From assembly GCA_030142905.1 (NCBI GenBank), contig JASJOG010000188.1, forward strand, positions 496,001 through 560,000: a stretch of DNA of 64,000 bases, in the 5' to 3' direction. This stretch comes from Heliopora coerulea. Its lineage: Eukaryota; Cnidaria; Anthozoa; Scleralcyonacea; Helioporidae. The translations under genes were made by a program, and so were the position numbers. How positions within the stretch are numbered: position 1 is the first letter of the stretch; every line of letters begins with the position of its first letter. Of this stretch, positions 23,731 through 34,280 are shown in pieces. The notes under the pieces are model-generated. The model did no database searches, was not told where the DNA came from, and worked only from the letters and a program-made list of their open reading frames with translations.

Positions 23731-24479
23731 AACTAATACAGTGGATCATCTCTTTTATAGGGGAACGACTGGATTTTTTAATCACGTGACCAATATGAAC
23801 TGTAAACATTGCAACAATGTTTCCACAATTTTCAAAAAAATTCTCAAATTTTCATGAATAATGCTGCTTATTTAGAATATCTACTGCAAAAACTCTTAAT
23901 CACAATCAAGAATCGCTTCTTAATCACAATCAGACACAAGAAAATACTACATGAAAAGACACGTGGCTTTGGATTTCCGTTTAAGGGTGACCACTTAATA
24001 CAGGTAAAAAGAACAAAGAAAGACAAACATGGGAGTGCTTAAGGGTGGCCGCGGCCGCTTAATAGAGGTAACAATTACAGCATGTGTATGGGCAAAAGTT
24101 CGGAACTTTAAAAACTGGCCGCTTAATAGAGGGTGGCCGCTTAATACAGGGCCGTTATATACAGGTTTCACTGTAAATTAATCATGGCTACTTCTACTTA
24201 AGTTTTAAATTAGGCCCTTATTTCCATAACATAACATAATAATTACCAAAGAGAAACTGAACAGAATAGATGCAATTTTGTTCAATCGCGCGTGCGTGAG
24301 TGCCAGTTGTGACAACAGTATTCTAGCGAAGTGTTTGCCGAACTGTACCGAAGCAATTGCCGAAGTAACGTACAGTAAATTTATTATGTTCCTCGGCAGA
24401 AAAAATTGCCGAGGCAAAAATAGTTGAATTACGAAGGCTGAATAAATTAGAAGGATAACCACGTTGAACGAAAAAGGAT

Positions 24480-24997
24480 CTCATTTCCAACGACTTCGTC
24501 TAAAAATCATAGTCATCGCTGCAAAGGCGGCGAAGACGTAAGAATTGAGAATAAGGGACGGATTTTTTGGTGTAGTTCGGGTGGGAAGAAGAAAACAAAA
24601 GACACAGACGTCTTGAGCGTATTACCATTAATAGAGACTAAATTTCGCTGATTTCCCATGTAAACTTGAGCGCTGGATGGAAAGTATCGACGAAACTGAT
24701 GAAGCGCTCTAAGTCTGCACGTGAACGTGATGCTGTACAGAACAGTCATCGATCAATCGCCCAAAGAAATCGGGTGTGCAACCTGTGTATTGCTCAAACA
24801 TGTTTTTCAACATAATCGACAAATAATTTAGCGTAATTAGAGTACATCTTTGTGCCCATAGCTACGCCGCTTATCTGCTGGTAATGTTCACCATTAAAGG
24901 AAAATTTATTGAGGTAAGCGCTACTTCTGCTTAAGCGAAGTAATGTAGCAGTTGGAGTTTCTAAAACGGTTCGTTGGTCAAAGCAGAACTTAATGCT
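24480..24997 (-). pseudogene. Penelope-like reverse transcriptase fragment (PLE1)
   Basis: On the minus strand: DQRTVLETPTATLLRLSRSS, LNKFSFNGEHYQQISGVAMG (motif B region, GVAMGTKM), YAKLFVDYVEKHV, then after a frameshift GRLIDDCS (motif C, with LIDD where YIDD is usual). RADLERFISFVDTFHPALKF and WEISE follow. Several stops and shifts break it. It belongs to the same Penelope subfamily as the nuclease at 17712-18413 and differs clearly from PLE2. Confidence 0.8.
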
Positions 24998-25059
24998 GCA
25001 GGATATGAAGTAAACAATGTTAGACGAAAACGTCTAACATTGTTTACTGCATATCCTGC
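24998..25059. repeat. 29-bp hairpin at the PLE1 head junction
   Basis: Arms of 29 bases (from GCAGGATATG) pair with a single mismatch around an AAAA loop. The hairpin is the point where the inverted nuclease block turns into the minus-strand reverse transcriptase, so it marks the foldback junction of PLE1. Confidence 0.85.
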
Positions 25060-25287
25060 TGAAAATGCCATAAAGTCTACATCGGTGAGACTGGCCGACG
25101 TCTCTCTGACAGGTTTGCCGAACATCTTCGTTCCGTAAGAGACAATGATGTTGACAAGCCTGTCACCAGACATTTCAATAGCGCCAGTGATTCTGTTTCG
25201 GACATGAAAGTTTCTGCTATCTCATCCATCTCCGGGGACAACGATAGCCGCAAGAGACAAGACAGACGTCTCATTTTTAAGCTATAA
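25033..25287 (+). pseudogene. GIY-YIG nuclease fragment in the PLE1 inverted head
   Basis: Reads SNIVYCISC, a TGA, KCHKVYIGETGRRLSDRFAE, HLRSVRDNDVDKPVTRHFNS and ends KLstop at 25285. VYC and VYIGET are the two halves of the GIY-YIG signature. Apart from the one stop the frame is intact and better preserved than the minus-strand partner at 17712-18413. It carries the C-terminal residues that the partner lost by frameshift. Confidence 0.85.
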
Positions 25288-25790
25288 ACCACTTATCCCT
25301 ATGGACTCAACCAACATTTTTCTATTATTTAACCCCTCATACGTTTTTGTTAATTTTCTATCATGGAGAAATGATAACATCAGCTTCCCCTGCTGTTGTC
25401 TTTTTTTTTTACCACATATATATTTCCATTCCTTTTGGGACCCTGGGGACTTAACCCAATGCCAGTTTACTGATCGTCGTTTAAAAATAGCAATGACTTC
25501 CTTGTTGTTACCTAGTCGTTGATTTGTTTGTTTTTGTTTCTCGCATTTTATTGGTTAACTTCTTATCACATGACTCGTTTTCGTATAAAACCTAGTCTAG
25601 TTCCTACTCCTATTTCAGAACACGTTCCTTTCCTAACTCAGGGACTTAGCTCGAAAAGTTTATCTTTTTTAAGATCAATTACGGCAGTTATCAACCTTTT
25701 AATTTTTTACCTTATTTATTACTGTCTATGCAGTATTCTATTCCTACTCCATTTATGGTCTACATAAATGACCCAGTAGTTACGATTACT
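25288..25790 (+). repeat. PLE1 3'-end block, inverted-head copy
   Basis: Inverted counterpart of 17255-17711; related blocks also lie at 57290-57560 (minus) and 57565-57765 (plus). Shared landmarks are ATGACTCGTTTTCGTATAAA and CTATTTCAGAA. The block ends near CAGTATTCTATT in all copies. Confidence 0.7.
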
Positions 25791-26289
25791 CAACGATGCT
25801 AACGCGAAAACGTCCGATCATGCAATATGGCTGTTTTTAGGGTATTTTCGTGACACAAAGTTTAAAAATACCGGAAGATATTTCTATTTTCTTTCTTGTT
25901 TTCGGAAATTGAAGACTTTGATATCGGAAGATTTATGATAGACATCGGGAAATGGGGAAAATGAGTCTCCAAATTGGGAAATTTACGACAAAAACAGGAA
26001 AGTTGGCAACTGTGAAGTAAAACTGCATTAGTGACATAGTGTGAACTATATAATGCCAATAGACCTTACTCATTGCGTCAGTTAATTCAAAGCGCCCAAT
26101 GAACTCTTGTCTTATTCGTTAAAGTAGTTCACAAAATTTGCAAGATGAACGCTGTCAACGTTCAATGTGTTGAAGCTCCAGTCGTCTTTCAGAGCCTAAC
26201 CAAACAGGTGGAAGCCTCAGCGTTTTTCGTAACTCTATCCCTGGTGGACAGATCTTTTGCAGCTCTGAAAGAAACACAAATATTCAGAA

Positions 26290-26530
26290 TTCTGAGAGGA
26301 ATACACCAAAACCTAGTGGAGGCTTTAGATATTGTTTGCCAAGTTGTTTCAACAACAGCAAAAGGAATCCCGAGCTTTCTTTCTACAATTTTCGCAATAG
26401 AAAAAGCTCGGAATCAAAGGAACTCCGAAAGAAGTGGATACATCTTGTTCTACAAAATAACTTTTCGCCAACGGTAGGCCACAGATTGTATTCTCGCGGC
26501 CAAAATATTGCGATTGCGCTTCGTGATTGA
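26290..26530 (+). pseudogene. Decayed THAP zinc-finger segment
   Basis: One frame reads KPSGGFRYCLPSCFNNSKRN, PELSFYNF, ELRKKWIHLVLQNNFSPTVG and HRLYSRGQN. This follows the THAP pattern: a first Cys pair (C-x3-C), the invariant W, FSPT, then a last Cys-x2-His. Here the final CSxHF is replaced by YSRGQ, so two zinc ligands are lost. THAP domains bind DNA and occur in host regulators and in P-element-type transposases. No other exon of the gene is seen nearby. The longer overlapping frame from 26145 is in another phase and has no motif. Confidence 0.6.
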
Positions 26531-26747
26531 TGCATCGGGTTGCATGTTAATTTGACCTGTTTAGCGGAAGTAAGGCAACTCTTTAGCTAGAACTTCGATT
26601 TTCGAGGAGTGTAATTAGTCAGTTTATTTTGATTTGTCAGACTGAACTGTCCTGTCCAGGGTTTATCACTCATTCAATCGGTCCATGTTAAGGTACTTGT
26701 CACACACAACCAAAGAATATCGATCGTGTGTTTCTAGAAGTGTTTTG

Positions 26748-26850
26748 GAAAGCAGGGTCGGATCCAGGCTAAAATCCGACCGGGCACTAGAGTACACTTA
26801 GGGGGTCCAAGGGCATGCTTCCCCAGAAAATGTTGAATTACTTGAACAAT
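26748..26850. repeat. Possible hAT-type element end
   Basis: The stretch AGGGTCGGATCCAGGCTAAA followed by a GGGGGTCCAAGGGCATGC phrase resembles ends of non-autonomous hAT-like elements. No partner end was found. Confidence 0.25.
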
Positions 26851-27371
26851 TACTAGAAAAAAATTGCTGTTATGTTAAGATCATTTACACTCATTCTCAC
26901 AACCGTATGTCCATATGTCCGTTTTTGTACCCCGTAACATACCTATGTGATTAAAAGTTCCATAAATAGCTTGTGTGGGCTTCCTGAGGTGGAACATTGC
27001 AAGGAATGTAGAAGGCTTGGGCGAAAAAGGAAAAATACGGTCATAAAGGAGCTGTCTTACAAATTCTAAACGGATTCAAACCCAATATACTCCCTCCCGT
27101 ATCCTGACTCTCGACATCATAGTGTCCGAAGACGTTAACCCAATTCAGTCCAGACTGTTTTTGGTCCTCAACGGCAGCGAGGGGTAAATGTGCCCGCAGT
27201 CATTATCTCTAAATCTTACATGACCAGCAAACTTTCACGTATAAAGGTGGGCCGAGTGTTCGGACTTCGAGCTCAGAATTAACGTAACCCATAATTATGA
27301 CAATTGATAAATTTTCAACAGTTAATGTATCTTTTTAATACGCACGCTCTGAAGCTGTTCTCTCAGAAAAA

Positions 27372-27415
27372 CTTTCTGAGTCCCTGACGGGAATCGAACC
27401 CGTAACCTTCTGATT
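27372..27415 (-). repeat. 3' half of a tRNA-like SINE head
   Basis: On the minus strand GGTTACGGGTTCGATTCCCG followed by TCAGGGACTC gives a perfect T-arm with B-box GGTTCGATTCC and the matching acceptor strand. The D-arm and anticodon arm are absent, so it is not a functional tRNA. Confidence 0.55.
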
Positions 27416-27970
27416 GCCATAGAAACAAAATAGTTATCATTTCATAAGATTATAAATTGTGAAGAAAATTTTAAGGAGATCTGTCATAAAATTTCTAGAA
27501 GATTTATCATAAAACAAAGTGCTTTCTTTAAAAAAAATTATGTTTTTTTCTGTAAAAAAGAACCAAAACAAAAATCCGATTTCCTGAATTTTCGTAAAAG
27601 TACGTTTTCAGAAATGTTCTGAATTTTTTTTTTCAGTTGATATTTATAGTAGGTTTTATTCCATAAACTTTAGTGTGATACAACGTTTTCGGCCACTGAG
27701 AAAAAATCGTATTTTATCACACGTAAAAGATACAATATTTTTCATGAAAAGATATTTGTTCAACGATCCAATGAAAAGCCGCGTATGATATTTTATTAGA
27801 TAAATCAGATCCAATGTTTCATAATTCGTATCTCGGTGACGGTTTGTCGATTTCAGTTTGTTTGTCGGGCGTTCATTCTCTGCGAACAAAACGAGCTTTT
27901 TTGAAAGCAACACCAGACAAAAACTTACCAGATGCCTGGTCTTCGTTTTAAACTGTTCGTTATTGTTTAT

Positions 27971-28115
27971 GAAATAAACAAAATATTATATGGATGCTTG
28001 CTGGTATGGAATTTATCTTCAAGTGTTCTATTTGATTTACCACGAGTGGCATATCAAATTGAACACGAGAAGATAAATTCCATATCTCCAAGCGCCCATG
28101 TATTATTTTCTATTT
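27971..28115. mobile_element. Foldback MITE of about 145 bp
   Basis: Arms around ATGGAATTTATCTTC (left) and GAAGATAAATTCCAT (right) continue outward with ATATTATATGGATGCTTG and its inverted counterpart. The loop is about 16 bases. It lies in the intron just upstream of the exon at 28288. Confidence 0.7.
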
Positions 28116-28287
28116 GCCTCATTATAAAGCTAATAGAATTTTATTAAAAAGGTGAAATTTCAGAGTTATAACTGGAAAAATTTTATCGTCATAAACTATC
28201 AAATTCACCTCGAACATTTTCACCCTCCTCCATCTCAGTGGCCTTACCATAATATCTGCAATGGTTTCCTTCTTTTGCGATTTTTAG

Positions 28288-28371
28288 TTTTAACTGGAAT
28301 AAAACGAAGTCATGACAAGGATCAATCACCAGCGGAAGGAGAGCCAAGCAGCAAGAAAAAAGACGAAACTG
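28288..28371 (+). CDS. Internal exon of a death-domain gene
   Basis: Acceptor TTTTTAG and donor G/GTTAGT border 84 bases that encode LTGIKRSHDKDQSPAEGEPS followed by SKKKDET: a hydrophilic, lysine- and glutamate-rich linker. The exon starts after the first base of a codon and ends in the same phase. This fits exactly to the exon at 29763, giving DETG-V-TPEV across the junction. Upstream exons were not found. Confidence 0.6.
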
Positions 28372-29762
28372 GTTAGTCGAGATTAAAAAAGAAAAATAAA
28401 GGGGAAACAGAGAGAGCTCGCTCAAGCTCTTTATATAACCTTTGGTTTATGGTATGTCACGTGCCTCAGAGAGGACTAAAAGTCCTGAAGCTGTGAAGCT
28501 GAATGTTCCATTATCCTAATGGTTTTCATATTTCGTCCAAAATTTAGCATATTCTTCTAGAGGTTTTGCTCCCCTGCGAAATTCCGTTGCCCCTAGCTTG
28601 CACCCACAGACAAGTACACGTGGTGCCACCGCGTATATTGTATCCTTTTAAACGTTTCCCAAATTTAATTTCACACGCATTCCGGCTATATATGGTGTAC
28701 CCTCGAATCCTCAGCCCCAACACCTAAATTAAACATTAACTAGCTACCAAAAGGGATTTTGTCCTACTTTACCTTACCAAATTTTGCCCGATTTACTATT
28801 TTTTAGCCCGAATTTTCTAATTTTTCTCAAACTTTGAGGTGGGTCACTCCCCACACACCCACCATAACTACGGCACTGATTGTTATTTCGTACAAAAAAA
28901 ACTCATACAGGTATAAATTGGGGGTTTGAAAACAATCTTATGACTGCCTTTGGTTTGAAGTATTTTCGGACACGCGTATTAAGTTTTTCTAACTTTCATT
29001 TCACTACCATTTACATACATAGTGCCTTTATTAACTTCTACACCGAAGTATATGCACAACTAGTTTTTTATCGCTTAGTATAGTAGCTATGTTGCAGTAA
29101 TACCGTAATGAAAAAGGTGCATTTGCTTGAGATTATTGTCGACTTTTTAAAGATATTGTGAGATACCAAACAAGATGATATAGTAGGAATAAAAATATTT
29201 ACCAGTGAAAATTACCTTCTCTCTCCCTTAATGTTGAGTTAGGTTGTTAAACGACAATTATATTTTTAAGAAGTACGTCGACAATTGCTAAACTGGTGGG
29301 TGTGATTCTTTAGTTCACTCCTGGATTAGTAAAAGTTCAGAGGACAAAGCTGATGGTGCTTGTGATGTGAACTATGTATTGTAAAAATTGGCACAAATAT
29401 TGACCTTTTCTTTGAAGCTGAGGATTAAACAATAGTTGTTTGGTGACAGCTTTCTGATGAAGAATTAAACACACAGTGACACCAGGCATAGTTTCACGCA
29501 AACTTTGCCCTGGAGTCAGGATTAGTAACTTTCCAAGCAGCGTTTGGAACTGCTTAGCCCAGAGTAGCTTCAAATTATATCTGATGTTCTTTGTGGTTCC
29601 GCTGGAAATTAGTTCGTCCACTGTCGCACCTATTATGCAAAGAACGTGTTTTGTGCAAAAAATAAACGTTTACAAGAAACAAGAGATCTTGTGTTATGCA
29701 GCAAAAAAACTCGAAATAAACTGTTGTACTATTAAGACTGCTTGTACTTTTGCTTTTTACAG
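28372..29762 (+). other. Intron of the death-domain gene
   Basis: Starts GTTAGT and ends TTGCTTTTTACAG. It contains only unsupported short frames. Confidence 0.55.
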
Positions 29763-30106
29763 TTACTCCTGAAGTTAAAGATAAAGCCTCCGATACCGAC
29801 AAAAAGCCATTCTTCGTTCGAGATCTTGACAGTAGCTTACAAAGTAAGGTGTGTCAGTTGCTAAACGAGAAATCAGTTCTAAAGAGGGACTTTCGTGGAC
29901 TTGCTGCGACAATGAAATTCGAGAATAGTGAAATAGAATTGTTTGAGCAGTGTGACAATCCAACGGATGCTTTATTACAAGAGTGGGGGACTGGGAGAGA
30001 GGCCACAGTGGAGAATTTGATCAAACTTCTGGAGAAGATGAAGAGGGATGACGTTGTTGACATCTTGAAAGAAGCTCAAGAATTGGTGTCAACAAAAAGA
30101 ACATAG
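29763..30106 (+). CDS. Terminal exon with a death domain
   Basis: After the acceptor TTTTTACAG the exon runs 114 codons to TAG at 30104. Residues about 20-105 form one death domain: SLQSKVCQLLNEKSVLKRDF, RGLAATMKFENSEIELFEQC, DNPTDALLQEWGTGREATVE, NLIKLLEKMKRDDVVDIL. NPT-x-x-LL-x-EW and the closing L-x-x-L-x-x-M-x-R-x-D-V are typical of the death domains of IRAK, MyD88 and related adaptors. Such domains pair with other death domains in immune and apoptosis signalling in the cytoplasm. No kinase or other domain follows, so the protein ends with this domain. The frame is intact. Which adaptor family it belongs to cannot be settled without the upstream exons. Confidence 0.8.
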
Positions 30107-31020
30107 CCAAGTTTCGACCAAGTTGATATTCCTGAGAACCATCAGAAGATTACCTCCAGCAACAATAATCAAGCAGTGCAACGACCACAGTCACGCCGTG
30201 CAACAAGTCACAGAGAATGCAGTTTCAACGAACAATCTACCCAAACCAAGGAAATGCTAGGAAATCCAGTTACAGCAATCGACTTATCATAAGCCGTGGA
30301 GCCAAGCAATGAAATACCAGAGACTAGAGCAAAGTGACCGGGGTTAAGCCAACCAGACCAACAAATACCAGAGAATGCAGTGACGATAATGGGGACAGAT
30401 AGAGACAATGAATTCCGGGGGTGCAATGTCGGCAATCGAGTCACCGACACCTAATAATTACTAGAGTTTGAAGTGTGAGAAATCAAGCCATCCAGACCAA
30501 CAAATGCAGGAGAATGCAGTGACTACAGTAGACCATTTCAGACCCAACCAATGAGCAATCGAGCCATCCACACCAATAAATCTCAAACAAAGGAGTAACA
30601 ACAATCCAGCCAGCCACACCCAACCAGTTCCACGAATGTTGTGACCACAATCGAACCAGCTTCATCAAGACGTATCAGGGAATTCAGATCCAGTTATCGA
30701 GTAGGCAATCCATTCATGACCATTGCCAGAGTATCCAATAAGAGCCAAACTCAACCAATGACGCAGTATCCAATGACAGCAATCGATCCATTCAGGCCCA
30801 GATGGTGCCAGCGATTGAATGACAGCAGTCAATCCATCCAAGGAAATATAGTGACAGCAAAAGTTTTCCCAGACCCAACAACTACGAGGGATTTCATGAC
30901 CCCAATCAAACCATTAAGCTCCACCGAACGCCAGATCATGAAATGGCCGATATCAGCTACCAATAGCCAACCAATAGCATGAAATATAGTGACAGTTATG
31001 GATGTTTGAGAAGTGTTGCA
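30107..31020 (+). repeat. Degenerate repeat in the presumed 3' UTR
   Basis: Phrases such as AATCGAGCCATCCACACCAA, CAGTGACTACAGTAG and CCAACCAATGA recur about every 45-60 bases with heavy divergence. The region looks like an old minisatellite. AATAAA at 30575-30580 is a candidate polyA signal of the death-domain gene. The open frame at 30641-30982 is a by-product of the repeat. Confidence 0.5.
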
Positions 31021-32385
31021 TAATTTAGTGATTTAATTAAACGGAGACCACGGAAATACAATGTAATATGTTTTTTATAGTAGTCTTCAACTAATATGTA
31101 ATAACTGACAGCTTTGAGACATGCAAATATATTGCGCATTTTCAATGAATGTATACATTTTTAAGTGTGTTGGTCATTTTGTCTTAAGTTTGGTAAATGC
31201 GGGTTTAGATTTTTGTCCAACTCAGCAACTGTAAGAGACTTCCACATTTTTCGACTTCAGGACGCTGAAAATGACCATCCAAAGATTTCAAGTACCGAAA
31301 TATTCTCGGATGATAAATGTACTCCAAATCTCCGAAACGTTCGCCTCTTCAACGCTAAAATAATTTGGTGAAATCACACTTCTAATCTTCACTAATGCAG
31401 GGTTTAGGCCTCCGTGCCTTGCAGCCGTTCAATATTTCCTTATCATCCGACAGCTTTAAGAAATAGAACAAGAGGCATACTTTGAGAAACAGCATCTTGT
31501 AAATCGAATATTTGAGTCATAACACGCGGCGAAAATGATCATCGTAATATTCCGACTTTGTCAGGAAGTCATTGTCAAACTCCATATGTCACAAACGGAG
31601 CTGTTATTTATGTACCAACGTGATAGAAATGGTGAAATTATCGTAGTTTATTTGCCTTGCCTCAGTAATTTCGTTGTTATGCTCTCCATTATGCTAGTAT
31701 ATAAATAATAGCTTTATAACAAAGTTTAACAATGACTTTGAAATGAAGTTTAAATGTTACCTTGACCATTTTCGTCTTGTATTATAACTCAGATATATTG
31801 TTCATAGGATGTTGTTCGTCGGAGCAATTTTCTTGCTCTGGTACAATATTTCTCTGGTTGGCTATTAGTATTTATGTCAATTTACGCTCACACTTCGTCA
31901 AGTACCTACAATAAAACAAGGCTTTTCGCAGCCGTACTGTATGTTTCGTTAGTTAACCATGAGTATTTATCCGAATACATGTTTATACTTGATGAACCAA
32001 CCAATCTTTCCGTAAATCTACAAGCCTGAAGGATCCTTTATTAGGCCTATTTTTACAGTCTGTTCCGATTCATGTTCGTGTTTAAGCGTAGCTATTTAGT
32101 TTATTACTTTATCTGGACCCTTCATCACTGACACAAAACTGGATCATAATAATTATCATCAATCGCACACCATCGACAAACCTATCTTATCACTTTCTTT
32201 ATAATATGTTGTGTAACCATCTTCCCTAAATCCATGCAGAACGTAATGAAATGAAATAATTTAAGTAACATACCACAGAAAACAGAAAAATTATCAAAAA
32301 ACTGGAGTGAACAACAAGTGGCAGGAAGCAATAATAAGCACGGCCAATGCAGGGAGTTTACTTACTATCCGGGTGTGTCATATAA
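31021..32385. other. Stretch without recognisable gene
   Basis: A+T-rich DNA with no supported exon or element. Confidence 0.45.
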
Positions 32386-32390
32386 CGCCA

Positions 32391-32655
32391 GGGTCCAGTA
32401 GTCCTAGGTCTAGTGTTACTACAGGAGAAAACCGAAGTAAAATGCCTTTATTTATGCAGGACAACCCTATTATTTACCCAAGCTACTCTCCATAGAAGTC
32501 CAGTAGTCACATAGGTCTAGTGTTACTACATGAGGAAGCCGAAGTAAAAAGCCTTTATTTATACTGAACAACCCTATTATTTACCCAAGCTGCTCTCCAT
32601 AGAGGTCCAGTAGTCTTAGGTCTAGTGTTACTACAGGAGGAAATCGAAGTACCCG
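32391..32655 (+). repeat. Repeat family D, three tandem units of about 107 bp
   Basis: Units start with GTCCAGTAGTC at 32391, 32499 and 32605 and contain TCTAGTGTTACTACA and GCCTTTATTTAT. Single copies lie at 50495-50605 (plus) and 61560-61690 (minus). The dispersed copies suggest a short mobile element; the tandem run suggests later amplification. Confidence 0.75.
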
Positions 32656-33520
32656 GAGAAAACCTGCAATGTTTGGTAGAGCCAAATTGGACAACACTCT
32701 TCTCACATTTGAACAAAGTAACTTTAATCATATATATACCTGCATGGAGTCGGAGTCAAACCCTTGTCACAGTGGTGAGACTCATGCACGACCACTGTGT
32801 TAACAAGCGCTCACTTAAAATTCCGTACATGTAATTTTGCCAATTCCAGTTATTTAAACTAAAACATAATTTTAGTCAACTGTTTAGGTTAGAAATATAG
32901 AATTTTAATTATACTTAAATGCGTGGAATAAATTATTTAATGATTTAGTTGGATTATTGATGGGACGACTCCGTCTCCCATGATCAACACTTACTACAAT
33001 AAGTGGTTGTTTTATGCATATGTAGTGATAGTTATACTCACATACATATTTTACATATGGAGTTATATGTGGCATAGAGTTATAGATATAACATATAGAG
33101 TTATACACATAGTGGTAGTTTCATACATATATAGTGATAGTTTTACGAACAAATTTCAGTTTCAAAGCCATCCAAGAGCGTAACGTCTATGCATCTGTAT
33201 GTTCGAGCGATGGAATGATAAAAATTGATTGGTCAGTTGTTTTCGACATGAACAAAAACAAACATCGTAACAGTCGATAGACCAGACGGGAACCGTAATC
33301 GAGTTAGAAATATTGAAGCACAGCAACTACTTTTCAAAAGTGCCATAGTGAATGAAACATGTGGAGAAAATTATCATAGAAATGTTTAATTCACTGACGT
33401 TTCGTTGTGCAGCTTATTTGACAATTATTCACCGAATGCAAAATGAATATTGTTGAATGATCTCCGAGACGAAGTCGAGAGAATTATTCAATAATATTTA
33501 CTGAGCCATTTAGTATAATT
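32656..33520. other. Stretch without recognisable gene
   Basis: At 33000-33145 ATAGTTATA/CATATA-type words repeat loosely. No coding evidence. Confidence 0.4.
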
Positions 33521-33725
33521 TTAGTATAATTACACAGGTGATTATTTGAAAGAAAGCAGTGAATTAGCGCTTTTTAAGTCTCCTCGGTAATATTTTCAAA
33601 GCTACCCACAGTCTTGTTTCTGAGTCTTTACCGTTATATTCACCTGTAGGTGATCATTGAGATATTTATGACGTACGGCCAATTACCACGCGGGATTTTC
33701 GATAATCACCTGTGTCATTATAATA
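33521..33725. mobile_element. Small MITE with inverted ends
   Basis: The left end TATAATTACACAGGTGATTA and the right end GATAATCACCTGTGTCATTA are inverted partners about 200 bases apart. No coding capacity. Confidence 0.65.
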
Positions 33726-33995
33726 AAACATCTCCAGAGTATGATTAGGATTAATACTTTAAATTATCTCGACTTAAGTGTGTAGGTTATTTACAAAAAC
33801 ATATGTGACTATAAAGTAGTGACTCAACTAGGCATGTGGGGATCCTTAGGATAGATTACTTGGTGGTCCCTGCCCTATCCAGGTCGATACCAACGATACG
33901 GAAGACGTATGGGTGGTAATTTGAAGGTATTAGGTAAACTCGTGTTTAAAATCCAGTAAAGCACTTCTGGTGATTTTTTAAAAATTACAAAAGCA

Positions 33996-34272
33996 CAGGG
34001 GCGGACTGGGCTCGAAACTTTTACCGGGAAGTGTTGTAGGTGAGGCCCATCAGTATTTTGGGAAGAGGAGAGGTACGTTTAGGGGGGACGGGGGGCATGC
34101 TCCCTCGGAAAATTTTGAAATTTAGAGTCTCAGAAATGCTATTTCCTGCACTCTGAGAGGTGATTTTTAAGAAATCTGAAGGATGTAAAAATGTTATGAA
34201 AATGGCCCAGCGGCCCTCAGATCGACCGGCCCGGGAATACTCCAAGTGCTCCATATGGCCAGTCCGCTACTG
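33996..34272. mobile_element. Non-autonomous hAT-like element
   Basis: The left end CAGGGGCGGACTGG and right end CCAGTCCGCTACTG are inverted partners. Outside them CAAAAGCA and CCAAAGCG agree at six of eight bases, compatible with an old 8-bp hAT duplication. A related end fragment lies near 11885 (AAAGCGGACTGGCTATG). Confidence 0.6.
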
Positions 34273-34280
34273 CCAAAGCG

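Larger units (their letters stand above)
19026..24173 (-). mobile_element. Tc1-like DNA transposon, split by PLE2
   Basis: The left end CAGTAGAACCGGTATATAAC (19026) and the inverted right end (CAGTGAAACCTGTATATAAC read on the minus strand from 24173) are flanked by TA on both sides. Subterminal GGCCGCTTAAT words repeat at both ends. Removing PLE2 and one target copy leaves about 1.93 kb, a normal size for this superfamily. The transposase is on the minus strand. An end fragment of the same family lies at 1-334. Confidence 0.85.
17255..25790 (-). mobile_element. PLE1: old Penelope-like element, interrupted by nested insertions
   Basis: Read on the minus strand, the parts come in the normal order. 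An inverted nuclease-plus-3'-end block (25790-25033) comes first, then reverse transcriptase (24997-24480), the GIY-YIG region (18413-17712) and the 3' end (17711-17255). The Tc1-like element at 19026-24173 lies between reverse transcriptase and nuclease. The two 3'-end blocks (17255-17711 minus and 25288-25790 plus) are inverted copies of each other. All parts are degraded by stops and frameshifts. That both halves belong to one insertion is inferred from family likeness, order and orientation. Confidence 0.6.

Noticed and set aside
32391..32655. Possible CRISPR-like repeat-spacer array
   Set aside because: Whole units of about 107 bp repeat without unique spacers, and the genome is animal.
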